A DNA stretch of 64,000 nt from an uncultured Acidimicrobiales bacterium (GTDB lineage Bacteria > Actinomycetota > Acidimicrobiia > Acidimicrobiales > SZUA-35): assembly GCA_938021675.1 (NCBI GenBank), contig CALIFY010000005.1:62001-126000 (forward strand), written 5' to 3'. Every line of letters starts with the position of its first letter. The first letter of the stretch is position 1. Below, piece after piece: positions 27,483 through 39,300 of the stretch. The position numbers and the translations under genes were made by a program. The notes beneath the pieces are model-generated. The model saw nothing but the letters and a program-made list of their open reading frames with translations. It was not told the DNA's origin and did not search any database.

Positions 27483-27523
27483 GTGTTCACTATGTGGAAC
27501 ACTGTGTCTCGCTTAACGGTACA
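27483..27523. promoter_or_regulatory. divergent operator region with two inverted repeats
   Basis: Between the divergent cyclase and SDR genes lies GTGTTC-N8-GAACAC at 27483-27502, a perfect 6-bp inverted repeat. Next to it at 27505-27523 is the imperfect palindrome TGTCTCGCTTAACGGTACA, whose core recurs upstream of the binding-protein operon (23281-23298). These are probable binding sites for the IclR protein encoded at 28337 or another regulator. Repeats are seen directly; binding is inferred. Confidence 0.55.
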
Positions 27524-27538
27524 TCGGAGGACTGGGCA

Positions 27539-28306
27539 GTGCAAGGACGAAACGTTGTCATCACCGGTGCTGGACGAGGCATCGGCGCCGGGATCGCCAC
27601 CGCTTTCGCCGCGGCCGGAGCCAAAGTTGTTCTGGCAGCCCGCAGCGCCGATCAGCTCGACTCGGTTCGAAACCGAATCGTCGCCACCGGTGGCCAGGCA
27701 TGGTCCGTACCGTGCGACATCAGTTCCGACCGCGACGTGGAGCGACTGGCCTCCGAGGCCACCGGCCTAGCCGGAGGCCCGATCGACACGCTCATCAACA
27801 ACGCCGGTGTCTACAAGTCGGCCCGATTCGAGGATCACACCACCGCCGATTGGCAGCAGATCATGGACGTCAACGTTGTGGCCACGGTGCGAGTCACCAA
27901 GGCTTTTCTTGACGACTTGCTAGCCGCGGAACGGTCCCGACTCATCTTTCTCGCCTCGATTGCCGGGAAAAAGCCGAGTTTCGGGCAGGCCGCCTACAAC
28001 GCGTCCAAACACGCGCAACTGGCGCTCACGCGTTGTCTGGCGCTGGAGTATGGAGGGACCGGGCTGCGGGTGAACGCCATTTGTCCAGGATTCACCAAGA
28101 CCGACCTCATCGATGTGGACACCATCGCTCAAACCCAAGGCGTGACGCCGGAGACCGCCTGGGCGAGCATCGAGTCGGCCTCGGCCATAGGTCGAACGGT
28201 GACCATCGAGGAAATCGCTGCGCTGGCGCTGTACCTTGCAAGTGACGCTGCCGATGGGATGAACGGTCAAAGCATCGCGATCGACGGCGGTATCAGCTAT
28301 GTCTGA
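27539..28306 (+). CDS. short-chain dehydrogenase/reductase
   Basis: Classical SDR of 255 residues: GAGRGIGAGIATAFA (cofactor), NNAGVYKS, LASIAGKKPSF with catalytic Ser, YNASKHA with Tyr-x3-Lys, and the end MNGQSIAIDGGISYV. GTG 27539 is preceded by GGAGG at 27526-27530; the frame reads further upstream, but that part lies in the divergent promoter and cyclase gene. It precedes the IclR gene by 30 bp, so the two are probably cotranscribed. Likely an alcohol or ketone dehydrogenase step of the same pathway as the divergent operon. Confidence 0.9.
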   Translation: MQGRNVVITGAGRGIGAGIATAFAAAGAKVVLAARSADQLDSVRNRIVATGGQAWSVPCDISSDRDVERLASEATGLAGGPIDTLINNAGVYKSARFEDHTTADWQQIMDVNVVATVRVTKAFLDDLLAAERSRLIFLASIAGKKPSFGQAAYNASKHAQLALTRCLALEYGGTGLRVNAICPGFTKTDLIDVDTIAQTQGVTPETAWASIESASAIGRTVTIEEIAALALYLASDAADGMNGQSIAIDGGISYV

Positions 28307-28336
28307 GACCTTCTTACGAACCAGGACTGAACGAGC

Positions 28337-29089
28337 ATGAGCCAAGTCGTACGCAGGTGCGCGGCGATTCTGCGATCGCTCGAAAGTCATCCCGCCGGCT
28401 TGTCGGTCGGTGCGATCGCTTCCGATGTCGGTCTTCCACGGTCAACCGTGTATCGGCTACTGAAATCGCTTGAGGCGGAGCACCTCATCGCCAGCTCATC
28501 GGAGCAAGGCGGTTTTCGACTTGGTCCCGCACTCATCCACCTCTCGACGTCGGCAAGTGCTTGGCTCGTCGACGCAACACACGATCACCTCGTAGACCTC
28601 TCGAACCAGATCGAAGAAACGGTCGACTTGGCGGTACTTGCCGGCGCCCAGGTCCACTTCGTCGATCACATTTCCGGCCCTCACCCGCTGCAAGCGGCAT
28701 CAGAGATTGGGCTCGCCTTTCCACTTCATTGCACCGCCAATGGGAAGGCACTTCTCGCCGACATGAAGAACGCCCAAGTCGAGATACTCATGAAGGATCG
28801 GCTTGAGGCGCTCACACCGAACACGATCACCGACATGCGCACTCTGCTCGACGAACTTGAAACGGTCAGATCATCGGGCATCGCGTTCGATCGCGAGGAG
28901 CACAATGTCGGCATCAGCGCGGTCGGGGTCAAGCTTGACAACCCCTATGGGCTCAGCGTTGCCGTGTCGATCCCGGTACCGACCAGCAGGTTCATGGACC
29001 GGAAAGACGAGGTCATCATCGCGCTGACGGCTGGACACAAGCTCATCGAAGCCAGCATTGCGAACTCCGCCCCGATCGCCGATGAGTGA
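28337..29089 (+). CDS. IclR-family transcriptional regulator
   Basis: Regulator of 250 residues. The N-terminal winged helix-turn-helix is LSVGAIASDVGLPRSTVYRLLKSLEAEHLI, followed by the IclR effector domain (VHFVDHISGPHPLQAASEIG, PLHCTANGKALLA, SGIAFDREEHNVGISAVGV). IclR proteins bind small aromatic or carboxylic effectors and often control nearby catabolic operons. Its neighbours suggest it controls the divergent cyclase/SDR promoter and, through a shared motif, the binding-protein operon 4 kb away. A separate IclR lies at 53849. Confidence 0.93.
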   Translation: MSQVVRRCAAILRSLESHPAGLSVGAIASDVGLPRSTVYRLLKSLEAEHLIASSSEQGGFRLGPALIHLSTSASAWLVDATHDHLVDLSNQIEETVDLAVLAGAQVHFVDHISGPHPLQAASEIGLAFPLHCTANGKALLADMKNAQVEILMKDRLEALTPNTITDMRTLLDELETVRSSGIAFDREEHNVGISAVGVKLDNPYGLSVAVSIPVPTSRFMDRKDEVIIALTAGHKLIEASIANSAPIADE

Positions 29090-29208
29090 ACCACCCGGCG
29101 CCCGGTCGGGAACACTTGACAAGCCCTAGCCGGGATTCGGAACTCGTTCCCTCCGATGCTCATGCCCCATGGTGGACAAGCCTGAGGTTGACGACGCGGT
29201 CCGTCGAT

Positions 29209-29250
29209 GTTACTTTCCTACTTAGTTAATTAAAGACTATGTGAAGTAAC
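29209..29250. promoter_or_regulatory. AT-rich operator/promoter of the ArsR-SRPBCC pair
   Basis: Perfect 7-bp inverted repeat GTTACTT-N28-AAGTAAC, with TTAATTAA near its centre (29225-29232), in a strikingly AT-rich patch 39-80 bp upstream of the ArsR start. ArsR-type repressors usually bind such dyads over their own promoters. Position and symmetry are seen directly; autoregulation is inferred. Confidence 0.5.
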
Positions 29251-29288
29251 GGACGTGGTCTCGGTGATAGCACGTAGATGGAAACTCG

Positions 29289-29639
29289 ATGACGGTCGAT
29301 GACTCTCGACTCGATGAGACTTTCGCCGCCCTGGCTAACTCAACACGGCGGGCGATCCTGGCCCGTTTGGCCGAAGGGGAAGCGAGCGTCAATGATCTCG
29401 CCGAACCCTTCGACTTGACCCTCCCGGCGATTTCTAAGCACATCAAGGTGCTGGAGCAAGCTGGGCTGATCACGCGCCGCCGACGAGCACAGTTTCGGCC
29501 ATGCACGATCGCCGCCGCTCCACTGGCCGAAGTAGCTGATTGGGCCGAGCAGTACCGACACATCTGGGACCATCGGTTCGACCGGATGAGTGACTACGTC
29601 CAAGACCTACAAGACACTCGACACAAGAAAGAGGCATGA
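29289..29639 (+). CDS. ArsR-family transcriptional regulator
   Basis: Winged-helix regulator of 116 residues. The core DETFAALANSTRRAILARLAEGEASVNDLAEPFDLTLPAISKHIKVLEQAGLI is typical of ArsR proteins paired with AHSA1/SRPBCC genes. No cysteine metal-binding motif (ELCVCDL) is present, so metal sensing is unlikely. Followed after 3 bp by the SRPBCC gene. An AT-rich dyad upstream is a likely autoregulatory operator. Confidence 0.92.
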   Translation: MTVDDSRLDETFAALANSTRRAILARLAEGEASVNDLAEPFDLTLPAISKHIKVLEQAGLITRRRRAQFRPCTIAAAPLAEVADWAEQYRHIWDHRFDRMSDYVQDLQDTRHKKEA

Positions 29640-29642
29640 TTG

Positions 29643-30128
29643 ATGACCGAAACCAAGGACGTCCAAATCGAACGAGTTTTCGACGCTCCCATCTACCTGA
29701 TCTGGGCGATGTGGACCGAGGCCGAGCATTTCTCCAACTGGTATGGCCCTATGGGCGCCAAAATTCCGAAAGCGGACATGGACGTCCAGGTCGGCGGCCG
29801 CCGACACATAGGTATGGAGATGGAAACCCCCGATGGACCGATGCAGATGTTCTTCGTTGGCGAGTACGTCGAGATCGTCCCCATGACTCGCCTCGTGTAC
29901 ACCGAGAGCATGGCCGACGCCGACGGCGTTGCGATGACCGCCGAACAGATGGGCATGCCGGCCGGCGCGTCGATGGAAACCTCCGTCGTGGTCGAACTGG
30001 CGGACCTTGGCGAACAAACGAAGATGGTCATGACACACATCGGCGTTCCCGCCGACTCTCCAGGTGGACAGGGTTGGGCCATGGCGATCAAGAAGATGGA
30101 AACCCGAGTCGCCGAACTCAGCGGCTGA
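29643..30128 (+). CDS. SRPBCC / AHSA1-domain protein
   Basis: Protein of 161 residues with the AHSA1-like START fold: VQIERVFDAPIYLIWAMWTEAEHFSNWYGP at the N-terminus, GEYVEIVPMTRLVYTE in the middle and GWAMAIKKMETRV as C-terminal helix. Such proteins form a hydrophobic pocket for an unknown ligand and are nearly always cotranscribed with an ArsR regulator, as here. ATG 29643 is used; a TTG directly before it is also in frame. The 234 bp that follow contain a GC hairpin (CCCACC/GGTGGG at 30205-30220) without a T-run and no recognisable gene. Confidence 0.9.
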   Translation: MTETKDVQIERVFDAPIYLIWAMWTEAEHFSNWYGPMGAKIPKADMDVQVGGRRHIGMEMETPDGPMQMFFVGEYVEIVPMTRLVYTESMADADGVAMTAEQMGMPAGASMETSVVVELADLGEQTKMVMTHIGVPADSPGGQGWAMAIKKMETRVAELSG

Positions 30129-30362
30129 CCGGGGCCATCTGCGATCGACAATCCACGTCGGCGCCTCGACAACCGAGAACCGATGGCGAAGCTGGCTGGG
30201 CTCACCCACCGTTGGGTGGGCCGCCACTTCGTGTGTTCTCGGCGACCCGTGCTTCCCACCACTCCGGCCGTAGATTCCGCTAACGCTTCCTCAACATCGG
30301 CTCCTTGCGGCCGAACGTCCTGATAGGCAGTCAGGCTTGTTCTCGCAGAGGGACTTCAGAGT

Positions 30363-33300
30363 ATGCGCGTGTCACTACGACGGATCGCTCCGATCGCGGC
30401 CGGTTTGGCGTTGCTGTCAACGGTGCTGGTGACCGACAGCGGTTTCCTCCCTCCGGCCGGTGCGGACGGAGCGCCGGTTACAGGATCGTTCTTCATCGAC
30501 TTTGACCGCGACGGCATGATCGACCCTGGAGAACGCGTGTTACCCGGCGATCCGTTGCTGCCACCGGATGGCATCACGGTCACGGCCTACGATGTCGACA
30601 ACACCGGTGCGGCGTGTTCGACGACCGATGTCGCCTACTCGTGCGACGTGTCGACACTGACCGGAACGTCGTTTCGGTTGGAGTTCACGCTTTCGGCGGC
30701 CGACGCCGCCGCCGGGTACGCCGAGACGTTCCGCGGGCCGGACTCGGCCTCCAGCGTTCAGTTCATCAACGCCGGCGAGACGGCCGACTTCGGCATCGTG
30801 CCACCATCGCAATGCCCGACCGACGGCGAAGGGTTCGGCGGCAACCCGAATTCGTCGGAAGGAAAGGTCTGGACGACCTGCTACGTGAGCGGCCTCCGAA
30901 CGGCGGGCGGAGCCCAAGATGTGGTGGTTGGTCTCAACTACGACCGGTCCGGGGCCATCGAGAAAATCGGCTACAAAAACGGCGGAACGGCAGCCGATAA
31001 CACCACCGACCCGGCCGAAGACGAACTCGGCGCGTTGTGGGGTGTGGCTTACGACGAGTGGAACAGCGTCCTGTTCTCCAGTGCAGTCCTCAAACGCCAC
31101 GTCGATCTCGGCTCGGAAGGGTTAGACGGCCTCTACTGGCTGGCCTACCCATCTGGTGAGTGGCAGTCGGTAAGTCTCGGTGATCTCGGTGGTTCGGCGT
31201 TCGGTCCCGACCCGGTCGGCCGAGACCTCCCCGCCGTCCCGACCGACCCAAGCTACGACACGGCCGTCTACCCTCGGGTCGGCAAGTCGGGCATCGGCGA
31301 TATCGATCTGGCCCCGGACGGCCGGACATTGGCCGTCACAAACCTCGAAGCGAAAGCCGTGGCTGTCTACGACGTCACCAACGCAGTAGGCGGCACCGAC
31401 CCCACCTACCTTCGTGAGTGGCCAATCGCCAACCCGGGATGCCCCGACGGCGCCAACCCGAACGACTATCAGCCCTGGGCCCTGACGGTAATCGACCCGA
31501 CGACGGCCTACGTTGGCATTACCTGCACCGCCGAAAACGCCCCCGGGCCCAACGAGCATCTACTCATGGAAGCTCACATGGTGCAACTCGATCTGACCAC
31601 CGGTGCCCAGACCGGTCTCGTGGTCATTCCGCTCGACTACGTGCACGGCTGCGGCGACACATACCTGAACGCCTGCGACGGCTCGCTGACGCTGCCGGAC
31701 GGGAGCACGGTCAACAATCCGACCGTCGCCAACTGGCACGGCTGGCGGCCGAACTTCGAGCCGGAGGATCTCGGCTACCGGGCCGATGCCGACGTCTACA
31801 TCGTCAATCACGCCCAGCCACTTTTCTCCGATATCGAGATCGACGATGACGGATCGCTGACCCTCGGTTTCGCCGATCGGTTCGCCATGCAGATGGGCTG
31901 GTGGAACTACGCTCCCGATCCGCTCGATCCGGCCTACGCCTATCAGACAACCGGAGGCGAGAACACCACGCTCTACCAGCCCGACCTGGCGGGCGAGATC
32001 CTCCGCGTCTGCAACACGACCGGCGATCCGACCAACGTGATGTGGGTCTTCGAGGGGCTTCCGGGCTGCGCGGTCAACGCCACCGATACCTCGGGCCTCG
32101 ACCCGACCGTTCGAGGCGGGTTCCACAACGGCCCGTTCGCCAGCGGCGAGTTCTACCCGAATGAACTACACTCCCCAGGCTTCCTTGTCCACAACGAGAC
32201 GGCTCAGGGTGGTTTGTACAACCGGCCGTTCTCCGATGAGATCCTGACCACCGCCATGGATCCGACCGACTTCAACGAGTTCGGGTTTGAATTCTTCAGC
32301 AACATCGACGGCTCGGCCGACTCGTTCAGCCTCACCGGCGGCGATATCTCGGCCGACCCTCAGGGGCTTCAGGCCAAGGGGGCGTCGCTCGGTGACGTCG
32401 AGGGCTGCTTCATCCCCATCGAAATCGGCGATTTTGTTTGGCTCGACCTCGACCGGGACGGCATCCAGGATCCCGGTGAGACACCGCTGGCCGGGGTGAC
32501 GGTGACCATCACCGGACCCGGGCTACCGGCCGGTGGCGTGACGACGATGACCGATGCCAACGGCAACTGGGTCTTCGATTCGGGTCACGGGATCACCCAC
32601 GGAACGACCTACACGGTCACTATCGACGTCTCCAGCAACACCACCCCGCTCCCCGGCTCGTTCACCAACACCGACCTTTCCGAAACGACAGCCGACAACG
32701 GGACCAACGACCTCCACGACTCCGACGTCACGGGCGGGACGATCACCGTCGCAACCGGGGACCCGGGGGTCAACGATCACAGCTTCGATGCCGGCTATGT
32801 ACTGCCGGTGACCTGGGATGTGGCGCTCCGCAAGACGGTCGACTCCGCCAGCCTCGATATCGACAACCGGACCGTGACCTTCGACATCGAGGTCTTCAAC
32901 CAGAGCACCGCCCCAATCCACGATTTCGAGGTCACCGACTACCTGGACGGCTCCGTATGGCAAGGTTTCGATACCGGGGTGAACGGCGATGGCACCACCA
33001 CCGGCGATCAGCTTCTCGACTTTTCATGGGACGCCGCCGATGTACTCAACCCGGTGGTGTCGATCGACGGTGTGCTTCCACCAGATGAGTCGGTCAGCAT
33101 CCCCGTCACCGTGACCTGGGTGGACCCACTCCCGGTCGGGACCACCGAGTTGGCCAACTGGGCCGAGATTTCCAACTTCGATGATGACGGCGACGACTCG
33201 AACGGCAACGCCGCCGACGGCGCCTTGATCGACGTCGACTCGACACCGGACAACACCAACGGGATCGATGGATCACAGGGTGCCGGGGAGGATCCGGCCG

Positions 33301-36300
33301 CCGATCACGTCGACGACGAGATCGACGAGGACGGAACGGCCGGCGGCGACGAAGACGACCACGACGTGGCCTCGGTGACCTGGCATGACCTGACGCTGAT
33401 AAAGACCCGGAGCGCCGGCCAGGACTACATCGTCGACCTATCGGCCACCCCGCCGACGATCTCGTTCGACATCACGGTCAAGAACCAGGGCCTCGGTGAT
33501 GCCACCGGGATTGAGGTCACCGACTACCTCCCGGCGGGCACCGTCTACGACTCGGCCGTCGTGCCGGCGGGCGTGACCGACAACTCCGACGGCACGTTCG
33601 TCATCGATGCCCTCGCCACCGGCGACGAGGCGACCATCACCCTGGTGCTGGAGATCACCGATGTGAACGAGCCCGAGTTCGTCAATGGGGCTGAGATCAG
33701 CGCCTTTCTCGACGCCGGCGGTCAGGTCGTGCCCGACATCGACTCCACACCGGACGACAGCGACGGTGATGGAATCATCCTGAACCCTCTCGACCCGGAC
33801 GACGATCGGAACAGCCACAACGACATCGACTACGACTCGGATTCCGACGGAAACGTACATGAAATGTCCGATGTCGACGAGGACGATCACGACGTCGAGG
33901 TGGTTGTCGCAGGCTACGACCAGGCGTTGCAAAAGACGATCAACGCCGTGTCCGCACCGCTATTTCCCGGCGGCACGGTCACGTTCGATCTGACCGTGAC
34001 CAACCAGGGAGCGCCGGTCGAGCGGCTGGAAATCGCCGACTACATCGACCCCGCCTTGTTCGAGGCCATCACCATCGATGCGACCACCAATGCGCCGGGG
34101 ACGGCGACCGGCACCGCAACCAACCCCTTCGGCTACACGTGGTCCGGCGACGGCACCGTGACCCCGTCGGTCCTCATCGTCCCGACGACCCCCGGCGACA
34201 CCCTGGCACCGGGCGAAACCGTCGTCGTTCCGTTGACGTTGACCGTGTCGCCGACCTGGGACGGGTCAGACCTGGAGAACTGGGCCGAGATCTCCCTCTT
34301 CGACGACAACGGCGACTCGGGTGACGGTGATTCCGCCCAAGCCGGTACCGGCACCCAGCTCGTCGACGTCGACTCGACACCGGACGCCGTCGATGGCAGT
34401 GACGGGTCGCAGGGTCCGGGCGAAGACCCGGCGGCCGATCACATCGACGATGAGATCGCCGAGAACGGCACCTCAGGCGGTGATGAGGACGACCATGACG
34501 TGGCATCGATCCCCATCTACGATGTCGCCCTCATCAAAGACCTCGGCGCCGGTCAGGCATACATTCTGGACCTTTCGACAACCCCGCTTCAAGCGAGGTT
34601 CACCATCACGGTGAAAAACCAGGGGAATCATCCGGTCACCAATGTCGGGGTAACCGAGCACGCTCCGACCGGCACCACGGTGAACGGCGCTGTCACCGAC
34701 GGCCTGTTGCCTTCCGGGGTGACCCGGACCGGGAACGTCTTCACCATCGCCGGACCGATGGCACCGGGGGATGTCGTCAGCTTCGATGTCGTGCTCGACG
34801 TCAGCGACCTGACCGCCGGTCCGTACCTCAACGAGGCGGAGATTTCGGCCGTGGCCGACGCGCTCGGCGCCCCGGTCACCGATATCGATTCCATCGTCGA
34901 TGGGGCTCAGGGCAACGACTTGGTGGCTCCGAACCCAACCGATCCTGACAATCCGGACAACTCACATGACGATGTCGACAATGACCGCAGCCCGACGGGC
35001 ATCCCGTTGTCGACGCCGGATGACGACGACGATCATGGCCAGGAAGCGGTCGATCTCCCCTTCGACCAAGCACTGCGAAAGACGATCGACCTCAGCCAGC
35101 CGGCGTTGGTCGACGGCGTCCAGGTCGGGGATCTGATCACCTTCGACCTGACCATCGTCAACCAGGGTCGAGCGGTTCAGACTCTCGTCGTCGACGACGA
35201 TGTCCAGGCCGGTTTGAGTTACGACCAGTTGGACAACCCGGGTGGCACCGTCACCGACGACGGTGATCTCGACTCGTTGGCCTATTCCTGGGGACCCGGC
35301 CCGACGGTCACCATCACCGGCGATGCGCTCGACCTCGGCGAATCGATCACCATCCCGGTCGCCCTCACTGTCGACGCCGCCTGGACAGGCGGTGCGCTGA
35401 GTAACTGGGCGGAGATCTCAAACTTCGACGACGATCAGTCGAGCGCCAACGGCAATAGTGCAGACGGAACCCTCGTCGATGTTGATTCGACACCGGACTC
35501 GACCAACGGGAACGATGGATCGCAAGGCCCGGGCGAAGATCCCGCCGTCGACCACGTCGATGACGAAATCGACGAGGACGGCACCGCCGGTGGCGACGAG
35601 GATGATCACGACGTGGCCATCTTGCCCGTCTGGGACCTGTCGCTCATCAAGACTCTGGCCGCCGGTCAGGGTCCGACCGTCGACTTGTCGGTCACCCCAC
35701 CGACGGTCAGCTTCGATATCACCGTCGTCAATCAGGGGTCGGAGCCCGCATACACCATCGGCGTCACCGACTATCTTCCGGCGGGCACAACGTACGATTC
35801 GTCTGTGGCCCCCTCGGGGGTGACCGACGATGGGGGTGGCTTGTTCACCATCGACCAGCTCGACCCGGGCGACGACGTGTCGTTCACCGTCACGTTGGAA
35901 GTCACAAACCTGGCCATCGACTCCTTCCTCAATACCGCCGAAATCGACTCGTTCGACGACGACGCCGACACGTCCAACACCATCCCGGACTGGGTGGTGG
36001 ACGTCGACTCGGTTCCAGACGACGATGACGACGATGACGTCATCGACCACGACGAACTCGACTACGACCCCGACGACGACAACAACCTGAACGAGTCGAC
36101 CACCGGAGACGAGGATGACCATGACATCGAGTTGGTGACGCTGCCATTCGATCAGGCGTTGCGAAAAACCCTGGCCGCCGCCCCTGCCCCGCCGGACACC
36201 CTTTTCCCGGGTGGGGCGGTGACGTTCGATATCGAGATCTTCAATCAAGGCCGGTCGATTGAGACCGTGGCGGTCACCGACTACATCGACACCACGCTGT

Positions 36301-39300
36301 GGACCGTGTTCGACACATCGGCAAACGACACCGCCTTCACCCCGGTGACCGGCGGGACGGCGACCGCCGCATACCAGTACCGTTGGACCGGGTCCGGTGC
36401 CGCCCCGGTGGCCGAAATCGTACCGGTGACGGCAGGCGACACGCTGGCCCAGGGCGAGTCGGTGGTGATCCAGATCACCCTGATCGTGGCCGACTACTGG
36501 GATGGGAGTTCCGACCTGGTCAACCTGTCCGAGATCTCGAACTTCGATGACGATCCGACCGCCCCGGGCGACGCGGCCTCCGGCGCCCTGGCCGATGAGG
36601 ACTCGACGCCGGACACCGTCAACGACGAGTACGACCCCGATGATCCGATCAACGACGCCCTGGTCGACAACGAGATCGACGGTGCGGGCGGTGACGAGGA
36701 CGACCACGACATCGCCTCGTTGCCCGGCTACTACGACCTGGCGTTGATCAACACGTTGTCTCCCGGCCAGAACTTCTCCATCGCCCCGGTGGTTGGACAG
36801 ACGGTCGGTTTCGACGTGACGGTCAAGAACCAGGGCACGCTGACAGCCTTCGACATCGGCGTTACCGATGTCCCTCCGACAGGGATGAGCTACGGTCCCG
36901 CAGGCTCAATGCCGACCCAGACCAACACCGGCACCGCGGTGACGGTGACCGACAACGGCGATGGCACGTTCACCATCAGCGAGCTCGGCCCCGGTGAGTG
37001 GGTCGTCATCCCGGTAGTACTGACCTTGGATGATGTGACCCCCGAAGACTTCGTCAACGGCGCCGAGATCACGGTGTTCGACGACGGTGATCTTACGACC
37101 GGTACCTCCGACGACGTTGACGGCCCCCGGGATATCGACTCGGTGCCGAACACCGACCCCACCGACGACGCCACCGACACCGGCGACGGTATAGACCCGG
37201 CAGGCAACGACGACCGCAACAGTCACAACGACATCGATGTCGACCGCGACGGCGACAACAACCCGATCGCCACCCCGGGCGACGAGGACGATCACGACAC
37301 CGAGGTCGTCGTTCTTCACTACGACCTCGCGGTTCGCAAGACCATCGATCCGGCCGCCACCACCTTCCCCCCTGTACCCGGCGACACGGTGACGTTTCTG
37401 ATAGAGGTCATCAACCAGGGCCGGACCGTCGAACAGATCGAACTCGTCGACTATGTCGACTCGGTCTGGGGTGATTTCGATCCAACCATCAACCCGGACG
37501 GGACCACCGGTGGTAGTTCGACGCTGCCGTATTCCTGGAACGCCACCGATCCGGCGAACCCTGTGGTCACCGTCGACGGCGCTGTCGCCCTCGACGATTC
37601 GGTGACCGTGCCCGTCCGCTTCACCATTCCCGCTAACCCTGCTGCTCTGACGACGAACCGGGTCGAAATCTCAGCGTTCGACAACGATGGCAACCCGGCG
37701 ACGCCGGCTCCGGCCGATATCGATTCGACGCCGGACACCATCGACGACGATCCGGTAACCGACGATGAAGTCGAAGAAAACGTCGGCACGGGCGACACGT
37801 CGGGTGACGGTGTTGTCGACGAGGACGACCACGACCAAGCTCAGCTACTCCTACTCGACCTGGCGCTCCGAAACGTACTCGACCCGTCCACCCCACTTCC
37901 AGCCGTCACCGGCGAACCGGTGACGTTCCTGATCGAGGTCATCAATCAAGGATCGGTCCCGGCCCGAGATATTACCGTGGCCGACTACGTCGACCAATCG
38001 ATGTGGGCAGCGTTTGACGTGGCTCGGAACCCTGCCGGTGTCACCAGCGGCGACCGAGCTCTCAGCTACAGCTGGGCCGCGGCCGGGACGGACGGCACGC
38101 TGACCATCGACGGAATCATCGACCCGGGTGAGACGGTCATCGTCCCGGTAACCCTCACCGTTTCTGCGGGGGCCGATCTAGAATCACTTCAGAACACGGC
38201 GGAGATCAGCGGTGCCGTCGCCACCGGCGAAACCGGAGAAGAGTTGTTCCACGCCGACGGCTCGCCCATCGTCGACGTCGACTCGACCCCCGATACCACC
38301 AACGATGACACGACGGTCGATGACGAGGTCGGCAACGCCGGAGGCGATGAGGACGATCACGACATCGCTCTTGTGGCCGCCCCCACCTACAGCCTCGGCA
38401 ACCAGGTGTGGTTTGACGAGGACAACGACGGCACGTTCGATACCGGTGAAACACCCATCGCCGACGTCTGGGTCGAGCTGTTCGCCGACGCCGACGGAGA
38501 CGGGCAGCCCGACGACACCGACGGCGATGGCGTGATCACATCAGCCGACGCGGTGGCCACAACAGGTACCGACCCCGACGGCCTGTACCTGTTTACCGAT
38601 CTTCCCGCCGGAGACTACATCGTTGGCATACCGCCCATGGAATGGGATGTCGACGGACCGTTGTACGCCATGTTGTCGTCGGATCCGACCGCCACGGACC
38701 CCAACGACGATGTCGACGGCGACGACAACGGAGCGCCGGGAGACCATGGCTACGTCTGGTCCGGAGTCGTTACGCTCGATGATTCCGAACCGACCAGCGA
38801 AGATCCGGACAATGACCCGGGGTCTAGTGACGTGGTTTCGAACCTGACCATCGACTTCGGGTTCTGGCGACCTAACTTCGACCTGGCCCTTACCAAGCGA
38901 CTGGCGAACGGCACAGACCCAGCCTCGGTCGAACTCGGATCGATCGTCGTTTGGTCGATCGAAGTAGTCAACCAAGGCGACGTCCGGGCGGTCGACGCCG
39001 AAGTGATCGATTACCTGCCAGATGGACTAGAGCTAGCCGACAGCGCCTGGATCGCGACCGACGTTGGGGTCACTCGGGTAATCGCTGGCCCGATCGAGCC
39101 GGGCGAGACGTCCGCTATCACGCTGGCTACCAAGATCACCGGTGAGGGCGTAATCGAGAATCCAGCCGAGATCGCGTCGGCGACACCGATCAATGCCCGA
39201 GGCGACACCCTGACCATGCCAAACGGACAGATCTTGCCTGACATCGACTCGGTGGCCGATGCCCTGAACGACGGAACCGATACCGCTGACGGCGAGGACG

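Noticed and set aside
30205-30220. GC hairpin CCCACC-GTTG-GGTGGG after the SRPBCC gene, considered as a terminator
   Set aside because: Six-bp stem with no T-run; too weak to call.
35418-36707. Minus-strand open frame of 429 codons opposite the giant repeat gene
   Set aside because: Low-complexity Val/Gly/Arg product that mirrors the Asp-rich repeats of the real gene on the other strand.
32812-38370. Regularly spaced near-identical DNA segments, considered as a CRISPR or satellite array
   Set aside because: Period is about 550 bp, the repeats are diverged, and one open frame runs through all of them; they encode protein domains.
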